A stretch of DNA of 64,000 bases from Curvibacter cyanobacteriorum (GTDB taxonomy: Bacteria > Pseudomonadota > Gammaproteobacteria > Burkholderiales > Burkholderiaceae_C), in assembly GCF_028649475.1 (NCBI RefSeq), contig NZ_JAQSIP010000012.1, positions 86,041-150,040 on the forward strand, given 5' to 3'. The translations under genes were made by a program, and so were the position numbers. The notes beneath the pieces are model-generated. The model searched no databases and had not been told where the DNA came from. It was given only the letters and a program-made list of their open reading frames with translations. Shown here one piece after another: positions 52,693 to 62,502 of the stretch. Numbering within the stretch: position 1 is the first letter of the stretch; each line of letters begins with the position of its first letter.

Positions 52693-54258
52693 ATGACTTC
52701 ATCCACACCGCGGGGGACCCGAACAGCCCCCCGTTTTTGGCGTTTGAGCAGCCTGGCCGTGGTGGCCAGCCTGGCCTTGTCGGCGTGTGCCGACTTCTCC
52801 GGCATCCAGAGCCGCGGCACCCTGCGTCCCGCCTCCACGCTGGGCCTGGACAGCCAGACCACGTCGGTGGCCCCCCCGTGGGCGCGGCAGGATTGGTGGA
52901 CCCAGTACGGTGACGCCCAACTCAACAGCCTGTTGACCCAGGCGTTGGCGGGCAACCCCAGCCTGCAGCAGGCCAGCCTGCGCCTGGAGCGTGCGCAAGC
53001 CCTGGCTGGGGGCTCCGAGGCTGCCTTGTTGCCCCAGGTGGGGGCGGTGGCTGACCTCAGCCGCGACCTCTACACCAGCAACGGCCTGTACCCCAAACCG
53101 CTGGCAGGCAGTGTGCGCAGCATGGGCACTCTGCAGGCGTCGGGCTCCTGGGAGCTGGACTTTTTTGGCAAGAACCGCGCGGCGCTCGACGCGGCGCTGG
53201 GGGCGGTGCAGGCCGCCGCAGCCGACGCCCAGGCGGCCCGCCTGTTGCTGGCCAGCCAGGTGCTGCGCACCTATTTCCAGTGGGCCCGCCAAGGGCAGCA
53301 ACTGGCCGTGGCGCAGCGCACCCTCGAGCAGCGCGAAGAAATGCTGGGGCTGGTGCAATCCCGCCTGAAAGCGGGACTGGACACCCAATTGGAGCTGCGC
53401 CAGAGCCAGGGCAGCCTGCCCGACGCGCGCTTGCAGATCGAAGCGCTGCAAGAGCAAATCGGCCTGACCCGCAACGCCCTGGCCGCCCTGGTGGGCGACC
53501 CGGCCCTGGCCCCGCGCCTGGTCCAGCCGGTGTTGCCCGAGCAGATCAGCGCCGACGTCCCGGCCCAGGTCCCCGTCAACCTGGTGGGGCAGCGCGCCGA
53601 TGTGGTGGCTGCCCGCTGGCGGGTCGAAGCGGCCAGCCGCGACACCGACACCGCCCGCGCCCAGTTCTACCCGAACATCAATCTGAAGGCCTATGTGGGC
53701 TTGTCGGCTTTTGGGTTCTCCAATGTGCTCAAGTCCAGCAGCGAACAGGCCGGGGTGTCGCCCGCACTGAGCCTGCCGATTTTTGAAGGTGGCCGCTTGC
53801 GGGCCAACCTGAAAGCCAAGACCGCCGATCTGGACAGCGCCATCGCCGCTTACAACGGCGCGGTGTTGGAGGCCGTGCACGACGTGTCGGACCAGTTGCT
53901 GCTGAGCGAGTCCCTGTGGCGCCAGCAAGCGCTGCAGCACTCGGCCCGCCAGGCCGCCGAAGACGCCTATGCGATTGCGCGTCAGCGCTACCAGGCGGGA
54001 CTGGGCACCTACCTGCAGGTGCTGAGCGCCGAGACCCAGGTGCTGGCCCAGCGCCGGGCCAGCGTCGACCTGGCCGCCCGCACGGTGGACACCCAGGTGG
54101 CGCTGTGGCGCGCACTGGGCGGTGGCTGGACCCCGCAGACCGTGGCCGTGGCGCCCCAGGGGGCGGTGGCGTCTGGCTTGATGGCCGTGCAGTCGGCCTT
54201 GGCCGGGCCTCGCTCGGCACCGGCGGTGGCGCCGAATGGCCCGCCCGCAGTGCCCTGA
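52693..54258 (+). CDS. Outer membrane efflux lipoprotein (NodT/OprM type)
   Basis: 521 aa TolC-like channel. Lipoprotein signal with lipobox LSAC, then repeated helical OEP domains: DWWTQYGDAQLNSLLTQAL and the second-half repeat beginning near PVNLVGQRADVVAARWRVEA. Ends in a Pro/Ala tail. Three bases after marR. Confidence 0.93.
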   Translation: MTSSTPRGTRTAPRFWRLSSLAVVASLALSACADFSGIQSRGTLRPASTLGLDSQTTSVAPPWARQDWWTQYGDAQLNSLLTQALAGNPSLQQASLRLERAQALAGGSEAALLPQVGAVADLSRDLYTSNGLYPKPLAGSVRSMGTLQASGSWELDFFGKNRAALDAALGAVQAAAADAQAARLLLASQVLRTYFQWARQGQQLAVAQRTLEQREEMLGLVQSRLKAGLDTQLELRQSQGSLPDARLQIEALQEQIGLTRNALAALVGDPALAPRLVQPVLPEQISADVPAQVPVNLVGQRADVVAARWRVEAASRDTDTARAQFYPNINLKAYVGLSAFGFSNVLKSSSEQAGVSPALSLPIFEGGRLRANLKAKTADLDSAIAAYNGAVLEAVHDVSDQLLLSESLWRQQALQHSARQAAEDAYAIARQRYQAGLGTYLQVLSAETQVLAQRRASVDLAARTVDTQVALWRALGGGWTPQTVAVAPQGAVASGLMAVQSALAGPRSAPAVAPNGPPAVP

Positions 54259-54358
54259 CCCCGTGCCTGGCGTGCCTGCCACCCACCGCCAGAACCTTCG
54301 ACTCAGCAGACCTCTTTGATGAGCGGCCCGAGCGCCGCACTCCGCGACAGGATTGAAC

Positions 54359-55621
54359 ATGAACCACCCCGAGCCAAAGCCCGCCCACCCCACGGCCAGC
54401 CCGTCCACCCACCCGCGACGCCAAGGCCTGATGGCCATCGCCGCCGTCGTCGTGCTGGCCGGTGCCGGCTGGGCCGCCTACGAATGGACCGTGGCCCGGC
54501 ACTACGAAAGCACCGACAACGCCTATGTCCAAGGCAATCTGATCCAGATCACGCCACAAATCAATGGCACGGTCACGGCCTTGCTGGCCGATGACACCGA
54601 CTTTGTGAAGGCTGGCCAGCCGCTGGTCAAGCTGGACCCCACCGACGCGCGCGTGGCGCTGGACCAGGCCGAGGCCAACCTGGCCCAGACGGTGCGCCAG
54701 GTGCGCACGCTGTACGCCAACAACAGCGCCCTGGAAGCCCAGGTCAGGCTGCGTGAGACCGAGGTCAGTAAGGCCCAGATCGAGATCGACCGCGCCACCG
54801 ACGACCTGAACCGCCGCCAGGCCTTGACCGGCAATGGCGCGGTGTCGCGCGAGGAACTGGCCCACTCGCAGACCCAGCTGGCCCAGGCCCGCTCGGCGCT
54901 GGCGTCGGCGCAAGCGGGCGTGGCGGCCGCGCGGGAGCAGCTCAGCAGCAACCAGGCGATGACCGAGGGCGCCTCCCTCGAAGCTCACCCCAGTGTGCTG
55001 GCCGCCGCCGCCAAGCTGCGCGAAGCCTTCCTGGCCTCGCGCCGCGCGGCCTTGCCGGCACCGGTCGATGGCTATGTGGCCAAGCGCACCGTGCAACTGG
55101 GCCAGCGCGTCAGCGCCGGTGCGCCGCTGATGTCGGTGGTGCCGCTGAACCAACTGTGGGTGGATGCCAATTTCAAGGAAGGCCAGCTGCGCCACATTCG
55201 CCTGGGCCAACCCGTCAAACTGACCGCCGACCTGTGGGGCGAGAAGGTCGAGTACAGCGGCAAGGTGGCCGGTTTGGGCGTGGGCACGGGGGCGGCCTTT
55301 GCGCTGCTGCCCGCGCAGAATGCCACCGGCAACTGGATCAAGGTGGTGCAGCGCGTGCCGGTGCGGGTGCTGCTGAACCCCGAGGAACTCGCTGCGCACC
55401 CGCTGCGCATTGGCTTGTCGATGGAAGCCACCGTCGATGTCCGCCAGCAGGACGGGCCGAGCCTGGCCGAAGCCCCACGCGACGGTGCCGCGGTGCAGAC
55501 CCAGGTCTACACCGTGTCCGATGACGAGGCCTCGGCGCTGGTCAACCGCGTCATCTCGGCCCACGCGGGTCGCCCGGTGCGCCTGGCCGCTGCGCGCACG
55601 GGCGTCGCCAGCACCCACTGA
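54359..55621 (+). CDS. Membrane fusion protein, HlyD/EmrA type
   Basis: 420 aa periplasmic adaptor. One N-terminal membrane helix (GLMAIAAVVVLAGAGWAAYE), then barrel-sandwich lipoyl halves (STDNAYVQGNLIQITPQING and LPAPVDGYVAKRTVQLGQRV) flanking a long coiled coil of about residues 100-215. ATG at 54359 with AGGA upstream is preferred over the TTG two codons earlier. Links the pump to the outer membrane factor. Confidence 0.93.
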   Translation: MNHPEPKPAHPTASPSTHPRRQGLMAIAAVVVLAGAGWAAYEWTVARHYESTDNAYVQGNLIQITPQINGTVTALLADDTDFVKAGQPLVKLDPTDARVALDQAEANLAQTVRQVRTLYANNSALEAQVRLRETEVSKAQIEIDRATDDLNRRQALTGNGAVSREELAHSQTQLAQARSALASAQAGVAAAREQLSSNQAMTEGASLEAHPSVLAAAAKLREAFLASRRAALPAPVDGYVAKRTVQLGQRVSAGAPLMSVVPLNQLWVDANFKEGQLRHIRLGQPVKLTADLWGEKVEYSGKVAGLGVGTGAAFALLPAQNATGNWIKVVQRVPVRVLLNPEELAAHPLRIGLSMEATVDVRQQDGPSLAEAPRDGAAVQTQVYTVSDDEASALVNRVISAHAGRPVRLAAARTGVASTH

Positions 55622-55632
55622 GCAGGTTCACC

Positions 55633-57210
55633 ATGTCCCAAGCACCTGCTGCCGGGCCTGCCGCTTATGTGCCGCCGCCGCCCTTGACGGGCTCGGCCCG
55701 CACCTGGGGCACGATCGCATTGTCGGCCGCCACCTTCATGAATGTGCTCGACACCTCGATCGCCAACGTGTCCCTGCCGGCCATGGCGGGTGACCTGGGC
55801 GTCAGCCCCAACCAGGGCACCTGGGTGATCACCAGCTTTGCCGTGGCCAACGCGATCGCCGTGCCCTTGACGGGCTGGTTGTCCCAGCGCGTGGGGCAGG
55901 TGCGCCTGTTCGTGCTGAGCGTGCTGTTGTTTGTGCTGGCCTCCTGGCTGTGCGGCCTGGCCCCGAACATGACGACCCTGATCGCCTTTCGGGCCCTGCA
56001 AGGCTTTGTGGCCGGGCCGATGATTCCCTTGTCGCAAGGGCTGCTGTTGTCCAGCTACCCGCGCGCATTGGCGGGGCTGGCGATGGCCATGTGGTCCATG
56101 ACCACCCTGGTGGCCCCGGTGATGGGGCCCTTGCTCGGTGGCTGGATCACCGACAACCTGTCCTGGCCCTGGATCTTCTACATCAACATCCCCGTCGGCC
56201 TGCTGGCCGCGGGCGTGGCCTGGAGCCTGTACCGCCAGCGTGAGACCCCGACCCGGCAGTTGCCGATCGACTCGGTGGGCCTGGCGCTGCTGGTGCTGTG
56301 GGTCGGCGCGATGCAGGTCGCGCTGGACATCGGCAAGGAGAACGACTGGTTCCAGTCCAACCTGGTGGTGGCGCTGGCCGTGGTGGCCGCGGTGGGGCTG
56401 GCGGTCTTCCTGGTCTGGGAGTTGACCGACAAGCACCCGGTGGTGGATCTGGCCTTGTTCAAGCAGCGCAACTTCTGGGCGGGCGCACTGGCCATGTCGG
56501 TGGGCTACGGACTGTTCTTTGGCAACGTGGTGTTGCTGCCGCTGTGGCTGCAGCAGTTCATGGGCTACACCGCCACGCAGGCGGGCATGGTCATGGCACC
56601 GGTGGGCTTGCTGGCCCTGGTCTTGTCGCCCTGGGTGGGCAAGAACCTGAGCCGCTTCGACCCGCGCAAGTTCGCGTCAGTGGCGTTCCTGGTGTTCGCC
56701 CTGGTGCTGTGGATGCGTTCGCGCTTCAACACCCAGGCCGATCTGGCCACCATCATGGTGCCGACCGTGGTGCAGGGGGTGGCGATGGCGTTCTTCTTCA
56801 TTCCGCTGGTCACCATCACCTTGTCGGGCATCTCGCCGGAACGCATCCCGGCGGCGTCGGGTTTGTCCAACTTTGTGCGCATCACCGCGGGGGCCTTTGG
56901 CACCTCGATCGCCACCACCGCCTGGGAAACCCGCGCGGCCTTGCACCACGCGCAATTGGTGGAGTCCATCCAGAACGGCCACGGGCCGGCGATGCTGGCC
57001 TTGCAGGGCCTGTCGTCGGCGGGCTTGAGCCCCGAGCAGGCACTGGCGCAGGTCAACCGCCTGGTCGATCAGCAGGCTTTCATGTTGGCCGCCAATGACG
57101 TCTTCATGGTGTCGGCCTGGGTCTTTCTGGCGCTGATTCCGCTGGTGTGGTTGTCCCACCCGCTGCCGTCCAGTGCGGGCGGCAGCGAAGCTGCCGCAGG
57201 CGCCCACTGA
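55633..57210 (+). CDS. Multidrug efflux MFS transporter, EmrB/QacA (DHA2) family
   Basis: 525 aa, 14 predicted helices. Family motifs: LDTSIANVSLPAMAGDLGVS in helix 1, GWLSQRVGQVRLF (motif A), GPLLGGWITDNLSWPWIFYI (motif C region). Proton-driven export of drugs or small metabolites across the inner membrane, with the two preceding proteins forming a tripartite pump. Twelve bases after the fusion protein gene. Confidence 0.94.
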   Translation: MSQAPAAGPAAYVPPPPLTGSARTWGTIALSAATFMNVLDTSIANVSLPAMAGDLGVSPNQGTWVITSFAVANAIAVPLTGWLSQRVGQVRLFVLSVLLFVLASWLCGLAPNMTTLIAFRALQGFVAGPMIPLSQGLLLSSYPRALAGLAMAMWSMTTLVAPVMGPLLGGWITDNLSWPWIFYINIPVGLLAAGVAWSLYRQRETPTRQLPIDSVGLALLVLWVGAMQVALDIGKENDWFQSNLVVALAVVAAVGLAVFLVWELTDKHPVVDLALFKQRNFWAGALAMSVGYGLFFGNVVLLPLWLQQFMGYTATQAGMVMAPVGLLALVLSPWVGKNLSRFDPRKFASVAFLVFALVLWMRSRFNTQADLATIMVPTVVQGVAMAFFFIPLVTITLSGISPERIPAASGLSNFVRITAGAFGTSIATTAWETRAALHHAQLVESIQNGHGPAMLALQGLSSAGLSPEQALAQVNRLVDQQAFMLAANDVFMVSAWVFLALIPLVWLSHPLPSSAGGSEAAAGAH

Positions 57211-57286
57211 GTGGCCCTGCGCCCACCGGTGGGCGCGGTCTGGTGGCGGCCAGGCGCTCGGCGTGCCGGGGCAGGGCAGGGTGGCG

Positions 57287-58327
57287 TCAGGCCGGTGGGG
57301 CCTGCAGCCAGCAGACGACGATGCGGCTTTGCGGGTCTTGCCAGCACGGCCCGGGCGAAAAACCCGCCAGTCGGGCCAGGCTTTGCAGGCCCTCGGCGCT
57401 CCAGGGGTGGCTGCGCCAGGTGTGGATGGGTTCGTCGGCTTGCAGCGTCAGCTCGATGCGTTGCTCGCCTTGGCCCAGCACCCAGGTCCGTTGGGTCGGG
57501 CTGACCAGTTGCAACTGCACGGTGGCGTCCGCGGCCTGCCAGTGCACCTGGTGGCGGAACCCCCGCAGATCGCCTTGCAAGCCCAACTCGCGCTGGCAGC
57601 GTTTCAAGGCATTGAGGTTGAAGCTGGCCATCAAGCCATGGCCATCCTGGTAAGCCCGCTTCAGCAAATCAGGCTCGTGGACCTGGTCCACCGTGGCCAG
57701 CAAGGCGCCGCCGCGCAGGGCGTCGGCAAGGTGGCGCAGCACCTCCAGGCGCTGCCCCGGGGCCACGGCGGCCAGCGCCGCTGCACCCACCACACCCATG
57801 CGCCGCGCGGCTTGCGGGTGCTTGGGCGGCAACGGGTGTGCGTCCGACAGGTCGTGCACCAGCGGCTGCACCGCCAGTCGGGGGTAGTCGTGCTGCAGCC
57901 CGGCGGACTGGGCCTGCAGGTGCTGGGCCGAGAGGTTGATCGGCAGGTAGCGCACTGGCTGATCGGTTTCTTCGATCAGGCGCCGAATCACCCGCATGGT
58001 GCTGGCGCCCCATTCGACCAGCTCCGGGCACGGGCCCATGCGCCGTGCGATCTCTCCCGCATGGGCATGCACGACGCTGAGTTCGGTGCGGGCCTGATAA
58101 CAGTCGGGCGACTCGGTGGCGCGGTCGAACAGGGTGCAACCTGCCAGGTCAAACAGGTAGCGCCCGGGCACCCGGCGTGGCGACTGCTGCAGGCCCTGCA
58201 AGGTCTCGGCCAGCAAGGCCGGCGGCGCCGGGTCAGGCGACAGCGGGCTCACCGCCCAGGGCAGGGGGGCGTTGGGCAGCGACCGGTGGGCGCTGTTCCA
58301 TTGGTGCATGGGGCCGACTTGGGCCAT
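57287..58327 (-). CDS. EgtD-like SAM-dependent methyltransferase
   Basis: 346 aa. Resembles EgtD, the histidine-betaine synthase of ergothioneine synthesis: RYLFDLAGCTLFDRATESPD, YLPINLSAQHLQ, and ATVDQVHEPDLLKRAYQDGH followed by FNLNALKRCQREL. The SAM-binding loop is degenerate (VEWGAST at 104-110 instead of E-x-G-x-G). No EgtB sulfoxide synthase is adjacent. It may be a divergent enzyme with another substrate or an inactive relative. Converges with the efflux operon. Confidence 0.72.
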   Translation of the reverse strand: MAQVGPMHQWNSAHRSLPNAPLPWAVSPLSPDPAPPALLAETLQGLQQSPRRVPGRYLFDLAGCTLFDRATESPDCYQARTELSVVHAHAGEIARRMGPCPELVEWGASTMRVIRRLIEETDQPVRYLPINLSAQHLQAQSAGLQHDYPRLAVQPLVHDLSDAHPLPPKHPQAARRMGVVGAAALAAVAPGQRLEVLRHLADALRGGALLATVDQVHEPDLLKRAYQDGHGLMASFNLNALKRCQRELGLQGDLRGFRHQVHWQAADATVQLQLVSPTQRTWVLGQGEQRIELTLQADEPIHTWRSHPWSAEGLQSLARLAGFSPGPCWQDPQSRIVVCWLQAPPA

Positions 58328-58777
58328 GGCCTGCCTCGGCTCTCAAGGGGGTGAGGGCCGCAGGGCTGCCGGCTTGGGCGCAACGGCGGGCAGGCTGCCA
58401 GGTGAGCGTGTTCTCGGTTGGCTGGGGGGCATGGGTCTGTGGTGCATGGGGCTCCTCCTGCGCGATCCGGCTCTGTGGCCGGCTGCGCGACACAAACCAC
58501 CATATCGGAAAGCGCGTGCTCCCCGTATGCGGGCTAACGCTGGGGTGTTGTTGTGGGGCTGCATGTCGGCGCTGATCGCGTGTGGAGCGACCGGCCCAAG
58601 CCAAGGTTTGTGCGGTGTCTTGGGGCCTGGTGTCCGGTTGGCGTCAGGTCTAGGCATTTGCCCCAGTATCCCCGGCCAGTGGCCGCCCGTAGCATGAAAT
58701 GAATCGCTGGCCTGGCGACCTCTGCTGGGCTTCCTTGTCCCCAACCGCATCAAACCCGCCGGAGCGCCCCTGAGACG
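58328..58777. other. Intergenic region before the branched-chain amino acid transporter
   Basis: 450 bases between the EgtD-like gene and livG. A GGAG ribosome site is visible shortly before livG; I see no convincing promoter, RNA or short gene, only shadow frames. Confidence 0.5.
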
Positions 58778-59548
58778 ATGAGTGACATCATTCTGCAAAC
58801 GCAACAGCTCACCAAAGAGTTCAAGGGCTTCACGGCGGTCAGTCAGGTCAATCTGTCCGTGCAGCGCGGTTCCATCCATGCGCTGATCGGCCCCAACGGG
58901 GCGGGCAAGACCACCTGCTTCAACCTGCTGACCAAGTTCCTCGAGCCCAGTTCGGGGACCATCCTGTTCAACGGCGTCGACATCACCCGGGAGCGCCCGG
59001 CGCAGATTGCGCGCCGCGGCATCATCCGCTCGTTCCAGATCTCGGCCGTGTTCCCGCACCTGACCTTGCTGGAGAACGTGCGCCTGGGGCTGCAGCGCAG
59101 CCTGGGCACCAGCTACCACTTCTGGCGCAGCGAACGCACGCTACACCAGCTCAACGACCGCGCGCTCGCGCTGCTCGCCGAAGTGGGTCTCGAAGACATG
59201 GCCGATGAGGTCACGGTGAACCTGCCTTACGGCCGCAAGCGTGCGCTCGAGATCGCCACCACGCTGGCGATGGAGCCCGAGCTGATGCTGCTCGACGAGC
59301 CCACCCAGGGCATGGGGCACGAGGACGTGCACCGTGTCACCCAGCTGATCAAGAAAGTCTCCGCGGGGCGCACCATCCTGATGGTCGAACACAACATGAG
59401 CGTGATCTCCAACATCGCCGACACCATCACCGTGCTGCAACGCGGTGCGGTGCTGGCCGAAGGGCCTTACGCAGAGGTGTCGCGCAACCCCTTGGTGATG
59501 GAGGCCTACATGGGCACCACCGACGGGCAACTGCAGGGGGCGCACTGA
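58778..59548 (+). CDS. livG: Branched-chain amino acid type ABC transporter ATPase LivG
   Basis: 256 aa. Walker A GPNGAGKTT, LivG-specific RGIIRSFQISAVFPHLTLLEN, signature-like LPYGRKRALEIA, Walker B LMLLDEPTQGM, switch His in VEHNMSVI. The signature loop LPYGRKR, in place of LSGGQ, is common in LivG. Stop is one base before the livF start. Confidence 0.92.
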   Translation: MSDIILQTQQLTKEFKGFTAVSQVNLSVQRGSIHALIGPNGAGKTTCFNLLTKFLEPSSGTILFNGVDITRERPAQIARRGIIRSFQISAVFPHLTLLENVRLGLQRSLGTSYHFWRSERTLHQLNDRALALLAEVGLEDMADEVTVNLPYGRKRALEIATTLAMEPELMLLDEPTQGMGHEDVHRVTQLIKKVSAGRTILMVEHNMSVISNIADTITVLQRGAVLAEGPYAEVSRNPLVMEAYMGTTDGQLQGAH

Positions 59549-59549
59549 G

Positions 59550-60290
59550 ATGGCCACCCCCATGAAACCCAACACAAACACCCAGACGCCAGCGCTGCAG
59601 ATCAGCGGCCTGCAGGCCTGGTACGGCGAATCCCATGTGCTGCATGGGGTGGACATGGTGGTCCGCCCTGGCGAGGTGGTGACCCTGCTGGGGCGCAACG
59701 GCGCCGGCCGCACCACCACCATGCGCGCCATCATGGGTTTGACCGGCAGCCGAAAAGGCTCGTTGAAGATCAATGGCGTCGAAACGATTGGCCTGCCCAC
59801 CCACCGCATCGCCCACCTGGGCGTGGGCTACTGCCCCGAAGAGCGCGGCATCTTCTCCAGCCTGTCCTGCGAGGAAAACCTGCTGTTGCCACCGCGGCTC
59901 AAGGGCACGTCCGAGGGCATGTCGGTGGACGAGATCTACGCCATGTTCCCCAACCTCGCCGAGCGGCGCCACAGCCAGGGCACGCGCCTGTCCGGTGGCG
60001 AGCAGCAGATGCTGGCGGTGGCGCGCATCCTGCGCACCGGGGCCCGTTTGCTGTTGCTCGACGAAATCTCCGAAGGCCTGGCCCCTGTCATCGTGCAGGC
60101 CCTGGCCCGAATGATCACCACCTTGCGCCAGAAGGGCTACACCGTGGTGATGGTGGAGCAGAACTTTCGTTTTGCCGCCCCGCTGGCCGATCGCTTCTAT
60201 GTGATGGAGCACGGTCAGATGGTCGAGCAGTTCAGTGCCTCCGAACTGGACGCCAAGATGCCCGTGCTCAACGAGTTGCTGGGCGTTTGA
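59550..60290 (+). CDS. livF: Branched-chain amino acid type ABC transporter ATPase LivF
   Basis: 246 aa. Signature RLSGGEQQMLAVARIL, Walker B LLLLDEISEGLAP, VGYCPEERGIFSSLSCEENL typical of LivF. Walker A reads GRNGAGRTT: the invariant Lys (residue 54) is Arg, confirmed in the DNA (CGC codon). Lys to Arg usually lowers ATP hydrolysis, so the partner LivG may do most of the catalysis. A second in-frame ATG four codons in is an alternative start. Confidence 0.9.
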   Translation: MATPMKPNTNTQTPALQISGLQAWYGESHVLHGVDMVVRPGEVVTLLGRNGAGRTTTMRAIMGLTGSRKGSLKINGVETIGLPTHRIAHLGVGYCPEERGIFSSLSCEENLLLPPRLKGTSEGMSVDEIYAMFPNLAERRHSQGTRLSGGEQQMLAVARILRTGARLLLLDEISEGLAPVIVQALARMITTLRQKGYTVVMVEQNFRFAAPLADRFYVMEHGQMVEQFSASELDAKMPVLNELLGV

Positions 60291-60341
60291 GCCCCCGTGT
60301 TACCCCCTTCTCGATTCTGATTTTTCTAACAGGAGACCTCC

Positions 60342-61538
60342 ATGACAAGCAAACTCACCCTGCTGGCAACCTTGTTGGCTGCGGCGGGCTTTGGTGCCAC
60401 CTCGGCCCAGGCGCAAGACAAGGTCAAGATCGGTTTCATCACCGACATGTCGAGCTTGTACGCCGACGTCGAGGGCAAGAACGGCGCCATGGCCATCCAG
60501 ATGGCCATTGACGATTTCGGCGGCAAGGTCAACGGCATGCCGATCGAGCTGTTGACGGCCGATCACCAAAACAAGGCCGACATCGCCGCCTCCAAGGCGC
60601 GTGAATGGATCGACACCCAGGGCTTGACCATGGTGTTCGGTGGCACCAACTCGGGCACCGCCCTGGCGATTGCCAAGGTCGCCTCCGAGAAGAAGCGCGT
60701 CTACGTGAACAACGGCGCGGCCAGCTCGGCGCTGACCAATGAGCAATGCACCCCCTACACCGTGCACTACGCCTACGACACCGTGGCCCTGGCCAAGGGC
60801 ACCGGCGGGGCCGTGGTCGATGGCGGTGGCAAGAGCTGGTTCATGCTGACCGCTGACTATGCCTTCGGTCATGCGCTGGAGGCCGACACCAGTGCGGTGG
60901 TCAAGGCCAAGGGCGGTCAGGTGGTGGGCGGCGTGCGTCACCCGCTCAATGCCTCGGACTTCTCGTCCTTCCTGTTGCAAGCGCAAAGCTCCAAGGCCCA
61001 GATCCTGGGTCTGGCCAACGCCGGTGGGGACACCATCAACTCGATCAAGGCGGCCAAGGAGTTCGGCATCGGCAAGACCATGAAGCTCGCCGGTCTGCTG
61101 ATCTTCATCTCCGACGTCCACAGCCTGGGCCTGAAGAACACTGAAGGCCTGCTGTTCACGACGCCCTGGTACTGGGACCTGAACGACGAAACGCGCAAGT
61201 TCGCCGCGCGCTTCTTTGAGAAGGCCAAGCGCATGCCGACCGAAATCCAGGCCGCCGACTACTCGGCCACGATGAACTACCTCAAGGCCGTGCAAGCTGC
61301 CAAGACCACCGATGCCGACAAGGTCATGGAAACCTGGCGCGGCATGAAGATGAACGACTTCTTCGCCTCCGGCCAATTGCGCGCTGACGGCCGCTATGTG
61401 CACGACATGTACCTGATGCAGGTCAAGTCGCCTGGCGAGTCGACCAAGCCCTGGGACTACTACAAGCTGGTCAAGAAGCTCCCGGGCGACCAGGTCTTCA
61501 CGACCAAGGCCGAATCCAAGTGCGCTCTCTGGAAGTAA
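60342..61538 (+). CDS. ABC transporter substrate-binding protein (LivK type)
   Basis: 398 aa. Signal peptide MTSKLTLLATLLAAAGFGAT with cleavage after AQA. Type 1 periplasmic binding fold: VKIGFITDMSSLYADVEGKN, GGTNSGTALAIAKVASEK, FMLTADYAFGHALEADTSAV. CAGGAG precedes the ATG. Substrate not determinable; the group binds amino acids, amides or aromatic acids. Confidence 0.92.
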   Translation: MTSKLTLLATLLAAAGFGATSAQAQDKVKIGFITDMSSLYADVEGKNGAMAIQMAIDDFGGKVNGMPIELLTADHQNKADIAASKAREWIDTQGLTMVFGGTNSGTALAIAKVASEKKRVYVNNGAASSALTNEQCTPYTVHYAYDTVALAKGTGGAVVDGGGKSWFMLTADYAFGHALEADTSAVVKAKGGQVVGGVRHPLNASDFSSFLLQAQSSKAQILGLANAGGDTINSIKAAKEFGIGKTMKLAGLLIFISDVHSLGLKNTEGLLFTTPWYWDLNDETRKFAARFFEKAKRMPTEIQAADYSATMNYLKAVQAAKTTDADKVMETWRGMKMNDFFASGQLRADGRYVHDMYLMQVKSPGESTKPWDYYKLVKKLPGDQVFTTKAESKCALWK

Positions 61539-61604
61539 TGCCTTGATGCGCAGGGGCCGCCCCGTGCGGCCCTGCTTCACCGTCTGCTCACCGCCAATCA
61601 CGCT

Positions 61605-62489
61605 ATGGAAATCTTCGGAGTCTCTTTACCGGCCATGATGAGCCAGCTCCTGTTGGGGCTGGTCAACGGGTCTTTCTATGCCATCTTGAGCCTGGGCTTG
61701 GCGGTGATCTTTGGTTTGCTCAACGTCATCAACTTCGCCCACGGGGCCCTGTTCATGATGGGCGCCATCCTGACCTGGATGGGCATGACGTACTTCAACA
61801 TCAGCTACTGGGTCATGCTGATCGCCGCGCCGGTGATCGTGGGCGCGTTTGGCGTGCTGATCGAACGCTTGCTGCTGCGTTGGATCTACAAACTTGACCA
61901 CCTCTACGGCCTGTTGCTGACGCTCGGGCTGACGCTGCTCATCGAGGGGGCGTTCCGCTCGGTGTACGGGGTGTCGGGCTTGGGCTACGACACGCCTGAC
62001 CAGTTGGTGGGCGCCACCAACCTGGGCTTCATGATGTTGCCCAACTACCGTGCCTGGGTGGTGGTGGCCTCGGTGGTGGTTTGCATCGCGACCTGGTTCG
62101 TGATCGAGAAGACCCGGCTCGGTGCTTATTTGCGGGCGGGCACCGAGAACCCCCGCCTGGTCGAAGCCTTCGGCATCAACGTGCCCCTGATGGTCACGCT
62201 GACCTACGGCTTCGGCGTGGCACTGGCGGCCTTTGCCGGGGTGCTGGCAGCCCCGGTGATCCAAGTCACGCCACTGATGGGGCAGAACCTCATCATCGTG
62301 GTGTTCGCGGTGGTGGTGATTGGCGGCATGGGCTCCATCATGGGCTCCATCCTCACCGGCCTGGGCCTGGGCATCATCGAAGGGTTCACCAAGGTGTTCT
62401 ACCCCGAAGCGTCTTCCACAGTGGTGTTCGTGATCATGGTCATCGTTCTTTTGATTCGCCCCGCCGGCCTGTTCGGCAAAGAGAAATAA
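61605..62489 (+). CDS. livH: Branched-chain amino acid type ABC permease LivH
   Basis: 294 aa inner membrane permease, about eight helices. LGLVNGSFYAILSLGLAVIF, INFAHGALFMMGA and RAGTENPRLVEAFGINVPLM are family marks. Preceded by a 66-base gap without terminator. Confidence 0.94.
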   Translation: MEIFGVSLPAMMSQLLLGLVNGSFYAILSLGLAVIFGLLNVINFAHGALFMMGAILTWMGMTYFNISYWVMLIAAPVIVGAFGVLIERLLLRWIYKLDHLYGLLLTLGLTLLIEGAFRSVYGVSGLGYDTPDQLVGATNLGFMMLPNYRAWVVVASVVVCIATWFVIEKTRLGAYLRAGTENPRLVEAFGINVPLMVTLTYGFGVALAAFAGVLAAPVIQVTPLMGQNLIIVVFAVVVIGGMGSIMGSILTGLGLGIIEGFTKVFYPEASSTVVFVIMVIVLLIRPAGLFGKEK

Positions 62490-62502
62490 GGGGCCCTACA
62501 AC

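Noticed and set aside
58343..59119. Minus-strand open frame before and across livG
   Set aside because: Its 3' part is the shadow of livG and the rest is low-complexity; no start signal.
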